This document shows, piece by piece, positions 1-9,267 of a DNA stretch of 64,000 nt (positions within the stretch are counted from its first letter, which is position 1; each line of letters starts with the position of its first letter). The notes beneath the pieces are model-generated. The model searched no databases. It was not told the DNA's origin and was given only the letters and a program-made list of their open reading frames with translations. The translations under genes and the position numbers were made by a program. The DNA is from Jiangella gansuensis DSM 44835 (GTDB taxonomy: Bacteria > Actinomycetota > Actinomycetes > Jiangellales > Jiangellaceae), in contig NZ_KI911782.1 in the NCBI RefSeq assembly GCF_000515395.1, forward strand, positions 3,718,606 to 3,782,605, in the 5' to 3' direction.

Positions 1-2159
1 TGGTGAGCCGGGAAGCGGGCCGGGAATTCCCACAGGAGCCGCGCGGGCAACTCGACCTCGCCATCCGTGCGGTCTTCGATTCCTGGAACACCGATCGTGC
101 CCACATCTACCGGCGGCAGGAGCGCATTCCCGACGACCTCGGCACCGCGGTGAACGTCGTCTGCATGGTGTTCGGGAATCTCGGGCCCGACTCCGGTACC
201 GGGGTCGCGTTCACCCGCGATCCGGCCACCGGGGAACAGGGAATCTACGGCGACTACCTGCCGAACGCGCAGGGCGAGGATGTCGTCGCCGGAATTCGCA
301 ACACCTTGCCGCTAGCCGAACTGGAACGCCTCGACAAAGCCTCCTACGACCAGTTGCTGGCCATCATGGAAACCTTGGAACGGCACTACCGCGACCTGTG
401 CGACATCGAGTTCACCATTGAGCGCGGAAAGCTCTGGATGTTGCAGACCCGGGTCGGGAAGCGCACCGCCGCCGCGGCGTTCCGTATTGCCGGCCAGTTG
501 GTCGACGAGGGGCTCATCGACGAGGACGAGGCATTGTCGCGGGTGACCGGCGCGCAGCTGGCCCGGCTGATGTTCCCGCAGTTCGACCCTGCGGCGCCAC
601 GCACGCCGATCGCTCGCGGTATGGCGGCCAGCCCCGGCGCCGCGGTCGGCAAGGCGGCGTTCGACTCCGCGACCGCCGTCGACTGGGCCGGGCGGGGCGA
701 GGACGTGATCCTGGTCCGCCGCGAGACCAACCCCGACGACCTGCGCGGCATGGTCGCCTCGCGCGGCGTCCTCACTTCGCGCGGCGGCAAGACGTCGCAT
801 GCCGCCGTCGTCGCCCGCGGCATGGGCCGCACCTGCGTCGTGGGGGTCGAGGCCCTGCGGGTCGATCCGCGCGGCCGCGGGTTCGTCACTCCCGACGGCG
901 TGCGCGTCGCCGAGGGGGACGTCATCTCCATCGACGGCGGTACCGGAGAGGTGTTCGTCGGCACCGTCCCGGTGGTTCCGTCGGCGGTGTCGGACGCGCT
1001 GTACGGCGAGCCGCTGCCCGACGACGTCGACGATGCCCGGCGTCAGGTCGTCGACGCGGTGCTGCGTCTCATGCGACATGCCGACGAACGACGTCGCCTG
1101 GGTGTCCATGCCAACGCCGACACCGGCGAGGACGCGCGGCGGGCCCGCGAACTCGGCGCCGGCGGCATCGGACTGTGCCGGACCGAGCACATGTTCCTCG
1201 GCGCCCGTCGCAAGATCGTCGAGCGGGTGATCCTGGCCCGCACCGACGAGCAGCGCGACGCCGGCCTGGACGAGTTGCGCCCACTGCAACGGGCCGACTT
1301 CGCGGAGATCCTGGAAGCCATGGACGGGTTGCCGGTCACGATCCGGCTGCTCGACCCGCCGCTGCACGAGTTCCTCCCGGACCTGACCGACCTGTCGGTG
1401 AAGGTGGCCGTGGCCGAAGCGACCGGTCAGTCCGACCGCGAGGCGACCGAGCTGCTCGCCGAAGTGCAGCGCCTGCACGAACAGAACCCGATGCTCGGCA
1501 TGCGTGGTGTCCGGCTGGGCCTCGTCGTGCCGGGGCTGTTCCAGCTGCAGGTCAGGGCCATCGCCGAGGCCGCCGCGGAGTTGCACGGCCGGGGCCTGGA
1601 CCCACGCCCGCAGATCATGGTGCCGCTGGTCGCGGCGGTGCAGGAGTTGGAGGCGATCCGCGAGATGGCCGAGGCGACCGTGGCGGAGGTGGCCGCCGAG
1701 ACGGGGGAGGACCTGCGCTTCCCGATCGGAACCATGATCGAGCTGCCACGTGCGGCCATGACGGCGCACGAGATCGCCCAGGCCGCGGAGTTCTTCTCCT
1801 TCGGCACCAACGACCTCACCCAGACCACGTGGGGCTTCTCCCGCGACGACGTCGAAGCGACCTTCTTCCCCGCGTACCTGGAACGCGGGGTCTTCGGGGT
1901 GAGCCCGTTCGAGTCGATCGACGCCGAGGGCGTCGGCCGGCTGGTGTCGATCGCCGCTTGGGAGGGCAAGGAGACCCGGCCGGAGCTGGAGCTCGGGATC
2001 TGCGGTGAGCACGGAGGCGACCCGGACTCGATCCACTTCTTCGAATCGATCAAGCTCGACTACGTCTCCTGCTCACCGTTCCGGGTCCCGGTGGCCCGGT
2101 TGGAGGCCGGCCGCGCCGCGTTGGCCGCCGCCGGCGGGGAGGGCAGCGACAGCCGCTGA
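1..2159 (+). CDS. ppdK: pyruvate, phosphate dikinase, 5'-truncated by window edge
   Basis: Interconverts pyruvate + ATP + Pi and phosphoenolpyruvate + AMP + PPi in the cytoplasm. About 718 residues are visible of a family length near 880-900, so the start and most of the ATP-grasp domain lie upstream of the window. The first visible part is the end of the ATP-grasp domain (MVFGNLGPDSGTGVAFTRDP). Next comes the phosphohistidine domain with GGKTSHAAVVARGMG; the catalytic His codon is at 798-800. The C-terminal PEP/pyruvate TIM barrel follows, with SFGTNDLTQTTWG and the catalytic Cys in GICGEHGGD (codon 2001-2003). All key residues in the visible part are present. The in-frame GTG at position 3 is internal and is not the true start. 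A PEP synthase is unlikely because the motif order and the GICGEHGGDP signature match PPDK. Confidence 0.95.
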   Translation, partial: VSREAGREFPQEPRGQLDLAIRAVFDSWNTDRAHIYRRQERIPDDLGTAVNVVCMVFGNLGPDSGTGVAFTRDPATGEQGIYGDYLPNAQGEDVVAGIRNTLPLAELERLDKASYDQLLAIMETLERHYRDLCDIEFTIERGKLWMLQTRVGKRTAAAAFRIAGQLVDEGLIDEDEALSRVTGAQLARLMFPQFDPAAPRTPIARGMAASPGAAVGKAAFDSATAVDWAGRGEDVILVRRETNPDDLRGMVASRGVLTSRGGKTSHAAVVARGMGRTCVVGVEALRVDPRGRGFVTPDGVRVAEGDVISIDGGTGEVFVGTVPVVPSAVSDALYGEPLPDDVDDARRQVVDAVLRLMRHADERRRLGVHANADTGEDARRARELGAGGIGLCRTEHMFLGARRKIVERVILARTDEQRDAGLDELRPLQRADFAEILEAMDGLPVTIRLLDPPLHEFLPDLTDLSVKVAVAEATGQSDREATELLAEVQRLHEQNPMLGMRGVRLGLVVPGLFQLQVRAIAEAAAELHGRGLDPRPQIMVPLVAAVQELEAIREMAEATVAEVAAETGEDLRFPIGTMIELPRAAMTAHEIAQAAEFFSFGTNDLTQTTWGFSRDDVEATFFPAYLERGVFGVSPFESIDAEGVGRLVSIAAWEGKETRPELELGICGEHGGDPDSIHFFESIKLDYVSCSPFRVPVARLEAGRAALAAAGGEGSDSR

Positions 2160-2255
2160 CGCCTGGCGTGGCTGGTTGCGGGCAGTCCGGCATCTTCGCT
2201 AATGTCCGGGCTGCTCCGCAGCAAATTCGTGCGTTTTGAGTATTGAGAGGCCATA

Positions 2256-3065
2256 GTGCGCCGCCTTGCCTACGTTGCAGCCGTTTTGCCCGCGTTTGTC
2301 ATAGGCGCGGCCGTCTCCGCCGCCGCCAATGACGTGCATCACGACCACGATCACAACTTCTTCCCCGGTAACGGGAAGGACTGTGAAGACCCGGCCGTCA
2401 TCGCGGCCGCGGCCACCCTCGGCGTCACCGAGCTGGGGGAGACCCTGGCCGACATCGAGGGGTCCGACTCCGGCGAGAACGACATCCTCACCTGGACCAC
2501 CCACGGCAGCGAGCAGCAGTTCCTGGACGTGGAACTGAAGGACGACTCGTACGTGATCACCGCCATCGGCGTGAAGGGCGGCCCGGACTTCGCCCTGTAC
2601 GTCGAGGAGCCGTGGACCAGCCTGCACGCGCCGCACAAGGGCTGGGAGCTGGCCGACGGCCGTTCCGGTGACAAGTACCCGCGGATCAGCCACTGGTTCG
2701 CGTGCGGTATGCCGACGACGCCGCCGACGGACGAGCCCACTGTGCCGCCCACGGACGAGCCCACCGAGCCGCCGACCGACGAGCCCACCGAGCCGACCGA
2801 GCCGCCGACCGACGAGCCCACCGAGCCGCCCACGGACGAGCCCACCCAGCCGACCGAGCCGCCGACCGACGAGCCGACTCCGACGGACACCCCGTCGCCG
2901 TCCGACACTCCGTCGCCCTCGGACACCCCGAGCCCGTCGCCGTCGGAGACGGACGAGCCGGGGCTGCCCGACACCGGTAGCTCTCCCGCGGTGCTCATCG
3001 CGGCGGCTCTGACGCTGCTGGCCGTCGGCGCGGTGGCGCTGCGCAACCGCCTCGTCAAGGCGTGA
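2256..3065 (+). CDS. LPXTG-anchored surface protein with Pro/Thr-rich stalk
   Basis: A 269-residue secreted protein of unknown binding function. It starts at GTG 2256 with a short signal peptide (RRLAYVAAVLPAFVIGAAVSA). A His/Asp-rich stretch follows (DVHHDHDHNFF), then a compact globular domain of about 110 residues with two Cys (one after GKDCEDP, one in WFACGMP). From about residue 150 to 235 there is a low-complexity stalk made of repeated TDEPTEPP and SPSDTP units. The C-terminus is a classical sortase signal: LPDTG (residues 237-241), a hydrophobic helix and a basic tail (RNRLVKA). It should therefore be covalently attached to peptidoglycan. The stalk would lift the N-terminal domain off the wall. 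No sortase gene lies in the window. Confidence 0.88.
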   Translation: MRRLAYVAAVLPAFVIGAAVSAAANDVHHDHDHNFFPGNGKDCEDPAVIAAAATLGVTELGETLADIEGSDSGENDILTWTTHGSEQQFLDVELKDDSYVITAIGVKGGPDFALYVEEPWTSLHAPHKGWELADGRSGDKYPRISHWFACGMPTTPPTDEPTVPPTDEPTEPPTDEPTEPTEPPTDEPTEPPTDEPTQPTEPPTDEPTPTDTPSPSDTPSPSDTPSPSPSETDEPGLPDTGSSPAVLIAAALTLLAVGAVALRNRLVKA

Positions 3066-3087
3066 CCGTCTCTCCGTAACGCACTGA

Positions 3088-3140
3088 ACGATCAGGTGCA
3101 CCGCTCGGCCCAAGTGGCCCGGGTCGGTGCACCTGATCGT
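3088..3140. terminator. intergenic hairpin, likely bidirectional terminator
   Basis: Perfect 16-bp inverted repeat, ACGATCAGGTGCACCG (3088-3103) and its complement at 3125-3140, separated by 21 bp. It lies 23 bp after the LPXTG gene stop, in the gap between two convergent genes. There is no T-tract, which is common for actinobacterial terminators. Confidence 0.7.
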
Positions 3141-3230
3141 CTTCGACGCCGTCGGACCTTGGTACGCGTCGTCATCCTCTTGGTACGCGAGGTCCTCGCT
3201 GAGCTGGCCGAAATGTCCGATCCCAGTGGT

Positions 3231-3253
3231 GATTTCGCCGACCAAGGCGAATC
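3231..3253 (-). terminator. small hairpin downstream of lhgO
   Basis: GATTTCGCC (3231-3239) pairs with GGCGAATC (3246-3253) with one bulged T and a 6-nt loop. It lies about 45 bp beyond the lhgO stop in the direction of lhgO transcription, so it may end that transcript. The stem is short, so this is tentative. Confidence 0.35.
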
Positions 3254-3296
3254 GGACGTCAGGCGGGTCCCGATCAGGTGACCGACGGTGGAGGGC

Positions 3297-4493
3297 TCAG
3301 GTCCGGTCCAGCAGGCCGGCGGCGACGTCGTCGGCGATGGCCAGGCACGCGGTCGCGGCCGGCGACGGCGCGTTGCGGATGCACACGACGTTGCCGACGC
3401 GGCTGATCCGGAAGTCGTCGACCAGACCACCGTCGGCGTCCATCGCCTGGGCCCGGATGCCGGCCGGCGCGGGCGTCAGGTCGGCGGCGGTCAGTCCGGG
3501 CAGGTAGGCCGCGGCCGCCGCCGCGAACCGGTGGCGGCTGAGGGAGCCGCGCAACTCCTGCACGGCGGTGCGCCGGTTGGCCCAGGCGAACCGGCGGAAC
3601 CCGGGCCACCGGGCCAGCCCGAGCAGCTCAGCGGCGTCGAGGTCGCGGCGCCGGTAACCTTCCCGGGCCAGTGCCAGCACCGCGTTGGGGCCCACCATCA
3701 CCTCGCCGTCGACCCGCTTGGTCAGGTGGACGCCGAGGAACGGGTAGCGCGGGTCCGGCACCGGGTAGATCAGACCGCGCACCAGGTCGCGCCGCTCCCG
3801 CCGCAGCAGCGCGAACTCGCCCCGGAACGGCACGATGCGCGGGTACCGGTCGTCGCCGGCCAGCACGGCCAGCCGGTCCGCGTGCAGGCCGGCGCAGATC
3901 ACCACCCGGTCCACGGCGATGGTCTCGCCGTGTGCGCCGGTCACCCGGACCTCGTCCTGCGACTGCGCGAAGCCGGTGACCTGGAATCCGGTACGCACGG
4001 TGCCGCCGGCGTCGACGGTGTCGGCGAGCAGCGCGGCGGCGATCTCCGTGAAGTCGACGATGGCCGTGGTGGGGGAGTGCAGGCCGGCGACACCGCGTAC
4101 GTGCGGCTCGATGTCGCGCAGGCCGGCCGCGTCGAGCATCCGCACCCCGGGCACGCCGTTGGCGAGCGCCCGGTCGCGCAGGTCGTCGAGGCGGCGTCGC
4201 TGGATGTCGTCGAGGGCGACGATCAGCTTGCCGCACTCGTCGTAGCGCAGCCCCTTCTCCGCGCAGTACGCACGCAGCAGGCCGACGCCGCGGCGGGAGA
4301 ACCGCGCCTTCGCCGAGCCCGGCGCGTAGTAGATGCCCGCGTGCACGACACCGCTGTTGCGTCGCGTCTGGTGCTGCCCGGGCGCGGGCTCCTTCTCCAG
4401 GACGGTGACGTCGGCGTCGTCGGCCGACCGGGCGAGTGCACGGGCGATGGCGGCGCCGACGATTCCGGCCCCGATGACGGCGTACGTGGTCAC
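3297..4493 (-). CDS. lhgO: L-2-hydroxyglutarate oxidase
   Basis: FAD-dependent oxidoreductase of the LhgO/DAO family, 398 residues. It oxidises L-2-hydroxyglutarate to 2-oxoglutarate as metabolite repair or entry into the TCA cycle. The N-terminus has the dinucleotide-binding signature VIGAGIVGAAIARAL (about residues 6-20). Family-typical RRNSGVVHAGIYY follows, and a second FAD-contacting GAGIRAQAM-type segment lies near the C-terminus. Length matches the family. The start codon is GTG at 4493, preceded by a G-rich ribosome site. It diverges from dgt, with about 76 bp between starts, and stands alone with no obvious partner. Confidence 0.92.
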   Translation of the reverse strand: MTTYAVIGAGIVGAAIARALARSADDADVTVLEKEPAPGQHQTRRNSGVVHAGIYYAPGSAKARFSRRGVGLLRAYCAEKGLRYDECGKLIVALDDIQRRRLDDLRDRALANGVPGVRMLDAAGLRDIEPHVRGVAGLHSPTTAIVDFTEIAAALLADTVDAGGTVRTGFQVTGFAQSQDEVRVTGAHGETIAVDRVVICAGLHADRLAVLAGDDRYPRIVPFRGEFALLRRERRDLVRGLIYPVPDPRYPFLGVHLTKRVDGEVMVGPNAVLALAREGYRRRDLDAAELLGLARWPGFRRFAWANRRTAVQELRGSLSRHRFAAAAAAYLPGLTAADLTPAPAGIRAQAMDADGGLVDDFRISRVGNVVCIRNAPSPAATACLAIADDVAAGLLDRT

Positions 4494-4569
4494 GATGCGA
4501 TCCCCCGGTCCCAGGACGCGGCCCGCCCGCGAGGCGGCGCCGCCGTGGAGAGCGTAACCTCAAGCGTTG

Positions 4570-5802
4570 ATGAGCGGCTACGACGACGCCGACCGGGAGC
4601 GCTGGGCACCCGAGCCACCGAAACGGGCGGTGCGCACGGCGTTCGAACGCGACCGGGCCCGTGTGGTGCACTCGGTGTCGCTGCGCCGCCTGGCGGCCAA
4701 GACGCAGGTCGTGGCGCCGGGCAGTGACGACTTCGTCCGTAACCGGCTCACCCACTCGCTGGAGGTCGCGCAGGTCGGCCGCGAGCTGGGCAAGGCGCTG
4801 GGCTGCGACCCGGACGTCGTCGATGCCGCCTGTCTCGCGCACGACCTCGGGCACCCGCCGTTCGGGCACAACGGCGAGCAGGTTCTCGACGAGATCGCCG
4901 CCGACATCGGCGGTTTCGAGGGCAACGCACAGACGCTGCGGCTGCTCAGCCGACTGGAGGCGAAGGCTGTGCACCCGGACGGGCGCTCGGCCGGGCTGAA
5001 CCTCACCCGGGCCAGCCTCGACGCGGCCACGAAGTACCCCTGGCGGCGCGGCGAGCGCGCGGGCCGCAAGTTCGGCGTCTACGACGACGACGCCGAGGTG
5101 TTCGGCTGGCTGCGCAGCGGTGCCGCGGGGGACCGTCGCTGTCTCGAGGCACAGGTCATGGACTTCTCCGACGACGTCGCCTACAGCGTCCACGACGTCG
5201 AGGACGCCATCGTCGGCGGCTGGTTGCAGCTGGACGAGCGGCTGGACGACCCGGACGAGCGGGACCGGCTGGCGGCGCTGACCCGCGACTGGTACCTGCC
5301 CGACGCCGAACCGGACGAGATCGGCGCGGCGCTGGAACGACTGCGGGCACTGCCGTACTGGGTCGGCGACTACGACGGCCGGATGCGCTCACAGGCCGCG
5401 CTCAAGGACATGACGAGCCAGCTGATCGGCCGGTTCTGCGACCACGCCGAGCGGGCGACGCACGCGGCCTACGGCGGCGGCCGGCTCACCCGCTATGCCG
5501 CCGACCTCGAGGTGCCGAGAGCCACCCGGGTCGAGGTGGCGCTGCTCAAAGGGCTGGCGGCGGTGTATGTCATGACGGCCTCAGACCGTGCACCCATCTA
5601 CGAGCGGCAGCGTGAGCTCATCGAGGAGCTGGTGGCGGCGCTGCGGCTGCGAGCCCCGGAGGCGCTGGAACCGCCGTTCCAGGAGAGCTGGGCCGGTGCC
5701 GCCGACGACGCCGCCCGGCTGCGGGTCATCGTCGACCAGGTCGCATCGTTGACCGACGATTCCGCGCATGTCCTGCACGCGGCGCTGACTGGCCGGCGCT
5801 GA
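4570..5802 (+). CDS. dgt: deoxyguanosinetriphosphate triphosphohydrolase-like protein
   Basis: HD-domain dNTP triphosphohydrolase of 410 residues; the family converts dGTP (or other dNTPs) to the nucleoside plus triphosphate. The metal-binding HD pair is in [16 protein letters not shown] (H91-D92). Upstream, [14 protein letters not shown] supplies the first metal His. Further on, [16 protein letters not shown] carries the last Asp ligand. ATG 4570 is chosen; a TTG lies one codon upstream at 4567. It lies two genes before dnaG, with the oppositely oriented glycosylase gene in between. A dgt-dnaG neighbourhood is common in actinobacteria and fits a role in dNTP pool control. Confidence 0.93.
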   Translation: MSGYDDADRERWAPEPPKRAVRTAFERDRARVVHSVSLRRLAAKTQVVAPGSDDFVRNRLTHSLEVAQVGRELGKALGCDPDVVDAACLAHDLGHPPFGHNGEQVLDEIAADIGGFEGNAQTLRLLSRLEAKAVHPDGRSAGLNLTRASLDAATKYPWRRGERAGRKFGVYDDDAEVFGWLRSGAAGDRRCLEAQVMDFSDDVAYSVHDVEDAIVGGWLQLDERLDDPDERDRLAALTRDWYLPDAEPDEIGAALERLRALPYWVGDYDGRMRSQAALKDMTSQLIGRFCDHAERATHAAYGGGRLTRYAADLEVPRATRVEVALLKGLAAVYVMTASDRAPIYERQRELIEELVAALRLRAPEALEPPFQESWAGAADDAARLRVIVDQVASLTDDSAHVLHAALTGRR

Positions 5803-5826
5803 CCGTCCGCCGTCCGGCGCGTTTCC

Positions 5827-5898
5827 GTTGATCTTGGAGAACGTGCGGAATCAATCGGACATCTCGCCCAGGAATTCCGCGCTTACTCCAAGATCAAC
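5827..5898. repeat. 72-bp palindromic repeat, copy 1
   Basis: Ends are GTTGATCTTGGAG (5827-5839) and its exact complement (5886-5898); total length is 72 bp. The central CGGACA is at 5856-5861, offset 29 from the left end, on the + strand. It lies between the convergent dgt and glycosylase genes. It belongs to a five-copy family (13503, 21369, 40027, 59456) and may also work as a bidirectional terminator. Confidence 0.92.
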
Positions 5899-5911
5899 GG
5901 GGCTGCCTGCC

Positions 5912-6712
5912 TCAGTCCCGCTGGCAGTTCGGGCACCAGACCGTGGAGCGGCCCCCGACGCGGGCGCGACGCAGCGTCGTGCCGCACCGCGGGCAGCTGC
6001 CGTCACGATCGTCGCGGTGGCCGGTGAGCCAGGTGTCCCACCCCGGGACCCGGCCGGCCCGGGACGAGCGCTTCAGCACCGTGCGCAGGTTGCGGTGCAG
6101 GCGGCCCCGGTCGGCGTCGGTGAGGTCCTGGGTTCCGCGTTCCGGGTGGATCCGGGCCCGCCAGAGGATCTCGTCGGCCAGGAGGTTCCCGAGCCCCGCG
6201 ACGACGGTCTGGTCCATGAGCGCGGGCTTGAGGCGCCGCCGGGTCACCTCGAGTCGTTTGCCGAGCTCGGCCTCGCCGAGGCCGGCCGCGTCGGGCCCGA
6301 GCTCGCCCAGCAGGTCCGCGACGTGGTCGTCGTCGGGCGCGAGCCGGAGCCCATGGAGCTTGCGCAGGTCGCGGTAGCGGAGCTCTCTCGAGGTCGTGAT
6401 GATGACGACCCGGTCGTGCCGGTGACGCTCCTCATTGCCGTCGACCCAGGCCAGCGCGCCGGTCATGCCGAAGTGGAAGACCACGCTCGGCTCCGCCTGA
6501 CGGTGCCGCCGGCCGGAGCGGACCGGCGCGACCAGCCACTTGCCGTGCCGCTTCGGCGTGGCGAACGTCTGCCCGGTCAACGCGTCCCGCAGCGCGTCGG
6601 CGGTGACGCCGCGCAGGACGCCGGAGTCGAGGACGTCGACGCGCTCGATCCGGTGCCCGGCCGCCCTGTCGAGCACCCGGCGGAAGCCTTCGACGTCCGG
6701 TAGTTCCGGCAT
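5912..6712 (-). CDS. Fpg/Nei family DNA glycosylase
   Basis: Base-excision repair glycosylase/AP lyase of 266 residues. The start at 6712 gives MPELPDVEGF, whose Pro2 and Glu3 form the catalytic N-terminus after Met removal. Upstream in-frame codons would destroy this and are rejected. Other family features are the KRHGKWL lysine segment, VAGLGNLLADEILW of the helix-two-turn-helix, and a C-terminal zinc finger of two CxxC pairs (CPRCG and CPNC). A Nei2-like rather than Fpg specificity is possible but cannot be decided from sequence alone. The start lies 82 bp from the dnaG start on the opposite strand, so the two promoters share this short divergent gap. Confidence 0.9.
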   Translation of the reverse strand: MPELPDVEGFRRVLDRAAGHRIERVDVLDSGVLRGVTADALRDALTGQTFATPKRHGKWLVAPVRSGRRHRQAEPSVVFHFGMTGALAWVDGNEERHRHDRVVIITTSRELRYRDLRKLHGLRLAPDDDHVADLLGELGPDAAGLGEAELGKRLEVTRRRLKPALMDQTVVAGLGNLLADEILWRARIHPERGTQDLTDADRGRLHRNLRTVLKRSSRAGRVPGWDTWLTGHRDDRDGSCPRCGTTLRRARVGGRSTVWCPNCQRD

Positions 6713-6794
6713 GTCTACGACATACCCACGACGCCGGGTCGTATGGGACGAGCGGTTCAGCGCGACCGCGGCGGCGGTCGTAGACTCAGCTCTC

Positions 6795-8693
6795 GTGGCG
6801 GGACGCATCCGGGACGAGGACATCGCGGCGGTTCGCGAGCGCGCCCGCATCGACGTCATCGTCGGCGAGTACGTCGCGCTGCGCAACGCCGGCGGCGGGT
6901 CCCTCAAAGGCCTGTGCCCGTTCCACGACGAGAAGACGCCGTCCTTCCACGTCACTCCAGCCCGCGGTTTCTACCACTGTTTCGGCTGCTCCGAGGGCGG
7001 CGACGTCATCAGCTTCGTGCAGAACATCGATCAGCTGTCGTTCGCCGAGGCGGTCGAGCGGTTGGCCGACAAGGTCGGGCTGCAGCTGCGGTACGAGGAA
7101 GCCAAGGCCGGCTCGGCGCCGCGGCAGAGCCGTGAACAGCGCACCCGGCTGGTCGAGGCGCACCGCATGGCGGCGGAGTTCTACTCGGAGGCGCTGGAGT
7201 CGTCGCCGGAGGCGATGACCGGCCGCCAGTTCCTCGACGAACGCGGCTTCGACCAGACCGCGGCCGAGCGGTTCGGTGTGGGCTATGCCCCGCAAGGCGG
7301 CGAGGTGTTGCGCAAGCACCTGCGGCAGAAGGGCTTCAGCGACCAGGAGCTCATCGCCGCCGGGCTGGTCGCGCAGGGCCGCAACGCCCCGTACGACCGG
7401 TTCCGCGGCCGGCTCATGTGGCCCATCCGCGACCTGCTCGGCGACGTCGTCGGCTTCGGTGCCCGCCGGCTGTTCGACGACGACCGCATCGAGGCCAAGT
7501 ACCTCAACACGCCGGAGACCTCGATCTACAAGAAGAGCCACGTGCTCTACGGGGTCGACCTCGCGAAGAAGGACATCGCGCGCACGTCGCAGGCCGTCGT
7601 CGTCGAGGGCTACACCGACGTCATGGCCTGCCACCTGGCCGGCGTCACCACGGCCGTCGCCACCTGCGGGACGGCGTTCGGCGACGACCACGCGCGTACG
7701 CTGCGCCGGCTGCTGCGCGACCAGGACGAATACCGCGGTCAGGTGATCTTCACCTTCGACGGCGATGCCGCCGGTCAGAAGGCCGCGCTGCGGGCGTTCG
7801 AGGGCGACCAGCGGTTCGTCTCGCAGACGTACGTCGCGATCGAGCCCGATGGTCTCGACCCGTGCGAGTTGCGCCAGCGCTCCGGCGACCTCGCGGTGCG
7901 CGAACTGGTGGCGCGGCACCGGCCGCTGTTCGAGTTCGCCATCCGCACCATGGTCGACGGATACGACCTGGACCACCCGGAGGGCCGCACCCGGGCCCTG
8001 GAGAAGGCGGTGCCACTGGTCGCCCAGATCCGTGACCGCGCCCTGCGGGACGAGTACGCGCGCCGGCTGGCCGGTTGGGTCGGCGCACCCGACGAGCTGT
8101 CCGTGGTGCGCCGGGTGCGGGCGGTCTCGGGGGCGCCGGAGCAGCGCGGCCGGCAGCGCCCGCCCGCCCCGCCGGCGGGTCAGCAGGCGCTGGGCGTGCC
8201 CGTACACGGCGACGTCGACCCGCAGACGCTGGGGCTGGAGCGTGACGCACTGCGCATCGCGGTGCAGCGGCCCGCGCTGGCCGGTCCGACGTTCGACGAT
8301 CTGGGTGCCGACGCGTTCGTGTCGCCGGTGTACCGCGCGGTCCGCGAGACCATCGGCAAAGCCGGCGGCTGCGCCACCCAGGCCGGGGGCCACCCGTGGG
8401 TGGACGCACTGTTGGGTGCCACCTCCGATGAGGCGGTCCGGCAGGTGATCACTCAGCTGGCGGTCGAGGCGATGCCGGTCGACGAGAACGCCGTACAGCG
8501 CTACACCGTATCGGTGGTGCTGCGGCTGCACGAGGTCTGGGTGTCCCGGCAGCTGGTGTCGCTGAAGGCGAAGCTCCAGCGCACTGACCCGTCAGCGCAG
8601 GTCGAGCTCTACAACCGCCTGTTCGGTGAGCTGATGGCGCTGGAGAAGCACCGGCGCGACCTGCGCGAACGGGGCATCGGCGCCAGCACCTGA
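6795..8693 (+). CDS. dnaG: DNA primase
   Basis: Synthesises RNA primers at the replication fork; 632 residues, the usual bacterial size. The N-terminal CHC2 zinc-binding domain reads CPFHDEKTPSF followed by YHCFGC. The TOPRIM domain contains VVVEGYTDVMACH and the acidic FTFDGDAAGQKA. The C-terminal part (from about residue 450) is the helicase-binding domain. GTG 6795 is chosen because the protein then begins AGRIRDEDIAAVRERA, the family N-terminus. Longer in-frame readings run antisense through the glycosylase gene and are not credible. Confidence 0.95.
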   Translation: MAGRIRDEDIAAVRERARIDVIVGEYVALRNAGGGSLKGLCPFHDEKTPSFHVTPARGFYHCFGCSEGGDVISFVQNIDQLSFAEAVERLADKVGLQLRYEEAKAGSAPRQSREQRTRLVEAHRMAAEFYSEALESSPEAMTGRQFLDERGFDQTAAERFGVGYAPQGGEVLRKHLRQKGFSDQELIAAGLVAQGRNAPYDRFRGRLMWPIRDLLGDVVGFGARRLFDDDRIEAKYLNTPETSIYKKSHVLYGVDLAKKDIARTSQAVVVEGYTDVMACHLAGVTTAVATCGTAFGDDHARTLRRLLRDQDEYRGQVIFTFDGDAAGQKAALRAFEGDQRFVSQTYVAIEPDGLDPCELRQRSGDLAVRELVARHRPLFEFAIRTMVDGYDLDHPEGRTRALEKAVPLVAQIRDRALRDEYARRLAGWVGAPDELSVVRRVRAVSGAPEQRGRQRPPAPPAGQQALGVPVHGDVDPQTLGLERDALRIAVQRPALAGPTFDDLGADAFVSPVYRAVRETIGKAGGCATQAGGHPWVDALLGATSDEAVRQVITQLAVEAMPVDENAVQRYTVSVVLRLHEVWVSRQLVSLKAKLQRTDPSAQVELYNRLFGELMALEKHRRDLRERGIGAST

Positions 8694-8715
8694 CGACCGG
8701 CGGCGCCGCGCGCGG

Positions 8716-9078
8716 TCAGCCGTCTTCGCGGTGGAAGACGTGCCGCGTCAGCGCCTGCACGTCACCGTCGAGGTGGTCGATGCGCCGGTTGACCTCGTCA
8801 AACCGGGTGTTCATCTCGGCGCGCATGGAGTCGAACTTCGTGTCCATGGCGCCGAACTTCGTGTCCATGGCGCCGAGCCTCGTGTCCATGGATTGGAAGC
8901 GGGCGTCGAATTTCTCGTCCATCGCCGCGAATCGGAGGTCGATGGTGTCGAACCGGCTGTCGAAGCGGCTCTCGATGCCGCCGACCTTGGCGTCGACCAG
9001 GCGCAGCAGCATCGTGAACATGATGCTGACAACGGCGATGAAGCCGCCGATGAGCGTCCAGGTCTGCGCGTCGTTCAT
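8716..9078 (-). CDS. small membrane-anchored coiled-coil protein
   Basis: 120 residues, function unknown. An N-terminal transmembrane helix (about residues 8-27, LIGGFIAVVSIMFTMLL) is followed by a long amphipathic coiled coil. The coil is built from near-7-residue repeats (SRFDTID, LRFAAMD, EKFDARF, TRLGAMD, TKFGAMD, TKFDSMR). A good ribosome site (AAGGAG on the minus strand, 9083-9089) precedes ATG 9078. This architecture resembles many short actinobacterial and phage coiled-coil proteins with no assigned activity. The repeated DNA encoding TKFGAMD looks like slippage-driven expansion. It is convergent with dnaG. Confidence 0.72.
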   Translation of the reverse strand: MNDAQTWTLIGGFIAVVSIMFTMLLRLVDAKVGGIESRFDSRFDTIDLRFAAMDEKFDARFQSMDTRLGAMDTKFGAMDTKFDSMRAEMNTRFDEVNRRIDHLDGDVQALTRHVFHREDG

Positions 9079-9267
9079 GCACTGCTCCTTCGTGGATCGT
9101 CATGGTACGACCCTGGCTGATCGCGGCGCAGCTCGGCGGGGAGAAATCGGACATTGTGGATAACGTCCGGAACTCGTCTGGCTTGTGGACAGCGTGCGGG
9201 CCAGCTGCGGCCGGCCCGAGCCGGGCATCGCGGGAATGCGGCAGGACCAGTTGACGCTTCAACCATC

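Noticed and set aside
5828-6703. Plus-strand open frame opposite the DNA glycosylase gene
   Set aside because: The minus strand encodes a complete Fpg/Nei protein with Pro2-Glu3 and a zinc finger; the plus frame has no recognisable features.
9147-9155. ATCGGACAT at 9146-9154 and its complement near 3213 as extra copies of the 72-bp family
   Set aside because: The core 9-mer is present but neither terminal arm is found at the required distance, so these are probably chance matches or decayed beyond recognition.
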